A stretch of 64,000 nt of DNA from Cryobacterium sp. Y11 (GTDB lineage: Bacteria; Actinomycetota; Actinomycetes; Actinomycetales; Microbacteriaceae), in assembly GCF_002929535.1 (NCBI RefSeq), contig NZ_PJJO01000052.1, positions 62,001-126,000 on the forward strand, written 5' to 3'. The notes beneath the pieces were generated by a model, which did not search any database, was not told the DNA's origin, and saw only the letters and a list, made by a program, of their open reading frames with translations. A program made the translations under genes and the position numbers. The number at the start of each line of letters is the position of its first letter. Positions within the stretch are counted from its first letter, which is position 1. Below are positions 63,674 to 64,000 of the stretch, piece by piece.

Positions 63674-64000
63674 TGACTGCTACCTCGGCCCCAGCTCTTA
63701 GCGAATTGGTCAACCTTCGTGATCTCGGTGGCATCGCCGTAACTGGTGGGCACGTGCGACCGGGCCGTCTCTGGCGCAGCGACGACGTCAGCACGGTCAC
63801 GCACGAGCAGGCCGATCGGTTGGTGCACGCCGGGCTGACCACCGTGATCGATTTGCGGTCGCCGGTGGAGGCATCCGTCACCGGGCGCGGCCCCCTGGGA
63901 ACGCTCGACGTGCAGTACCACCACCTACCGCTCACGGACGATCTGGCCGCACCGGGCGCAACGCTGACGGCCAGCAGTACGGCCGTCGATGTGGGTGAAT
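63673..64000 (+). CDS. Tyrosine-protein phosphatase (partial, runs off window)
   Basis: Starts with the ATG overlapping the phnE stop and stays open to the window end (109 codons). MTATSAPALSELVNLRDLGG has the NLRDLGG motif of the Y_phosphatase3/PtpB family, followed by VRPGRLWRSDDVSTVT and TTVIDLRSPVEA. The catalytic HCxxGKDRT loop would lie beyond the window. Its place in the phn operon suggests it dephosphorylates the imported ester or acts on a signalling protein. Confidence 0.85.
   Translation, partial: MTATSAPALSELVNLRDLGGIAVTGGHVRPGRLWRSDDVSTVTHEQADRLVHAGLTTVIDLRSPVEASVTGRGPLGTLDVQYHHLPLTDDLAAPGATLTASSTAVDVGE

Overview
The window is high-GC DNA from an actinobacterium, most likely a member of the Microbacteriaceae (a Cryobacterium/Leifsonia-like genome is my best guess). 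The signs are high-GC codon use with GTG starts, 4-base ATGA/GTGA overlaps between operon genes, actinobacterial families (PucR regulator, Pr6Pr, DUF5666/PepSY-like envelope proteins, CG0192-type maltokinase cap, actinobacterial NERD proteins), and a dispersed GCATCCG/CGGATGC word that often forms hairpin stems. I see no rRNA, tRNA, CRISPR array, insertion sequence or prophage.

Layout. 0.1-9.8 kb: a GntR (YtrA-like) regulator with a two-gene ABC exporter, a lipoprotein-like amine oxidase whose two FAD-binding ends look swapped, a Pr6Pr membrane protein, acylphosphatase, RraA, a PepSY-like protein, a DUF5666-type gene broken by an in-frame amber codon, and an OmpR/HisKA two-component system. 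9.9-13.5 kb: a LacI regulator divergent from a nucleoside hydrolase-MFS operon, with paired LacI-type operators between them. 13.6-24.5 kb: a secreted HNH nuclease, two NERD-like proteins, UPF0303, a DUF7002-like protein, a 2H phosphoesterase, a PhoD-like phosphatase, a maltokinase-cap protein, NADP-glutamate dehydrogenase, a quinone oxidoreductase and a short AlkD-like protein.

24.6-33.2 kb: a divergent cluster of a large FAD/NAD(P)-binding protein facing a CMD protein, an alkylhydroperoxidase-domain protein and a complete peptide/opine-type ABC importer. This is the little-studied KPN_01854/Avi_7169-7170 type of locus. 34.1-40.5 kb: a LacI/Gfo-Idh-MocA pair divergent from a sugar ABC importer (solute-binding protein and two permeases, no ATPase), then an SDR behind a MarR-type palindrome. 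40.5-46 kb: an alanine locus: alanine dehydrogenase and a CycA-type permease, a divergent PucR (AdeR-like) activator, and a convergent alanine racemase. Together these would import D/L-alanine, racemise it and deaminate it.

46.8-56.9 kb is an accessory region of high turnover: an AAA ATPase with a winged-helix end, two PD-(D/E)XK-like proteins, a small alarmone-hydrolase-like HD protein, a NERD nuclease, a 1041-residue PLD-helicase-DUF3427 protein, and at least four gene relics (tyrosine phosphatase, HelD N-terminus ending in an 8-bp tandem repeat, dihydrofolate-reductase-like N-terminus, MazF-like toxin). It looks like a defence or repair island, but I cannot match it to a named system. 56.9-64 kb returns to core-like genes (YccF, cupin, PadR, a UbiB/AarF kinase), a frameshifted M20 amidohydrolase relic, and a phnD-phnC-phnE transporter with a PHO-box-like array upstream and a tyrosine phosphatase that runs off the end.
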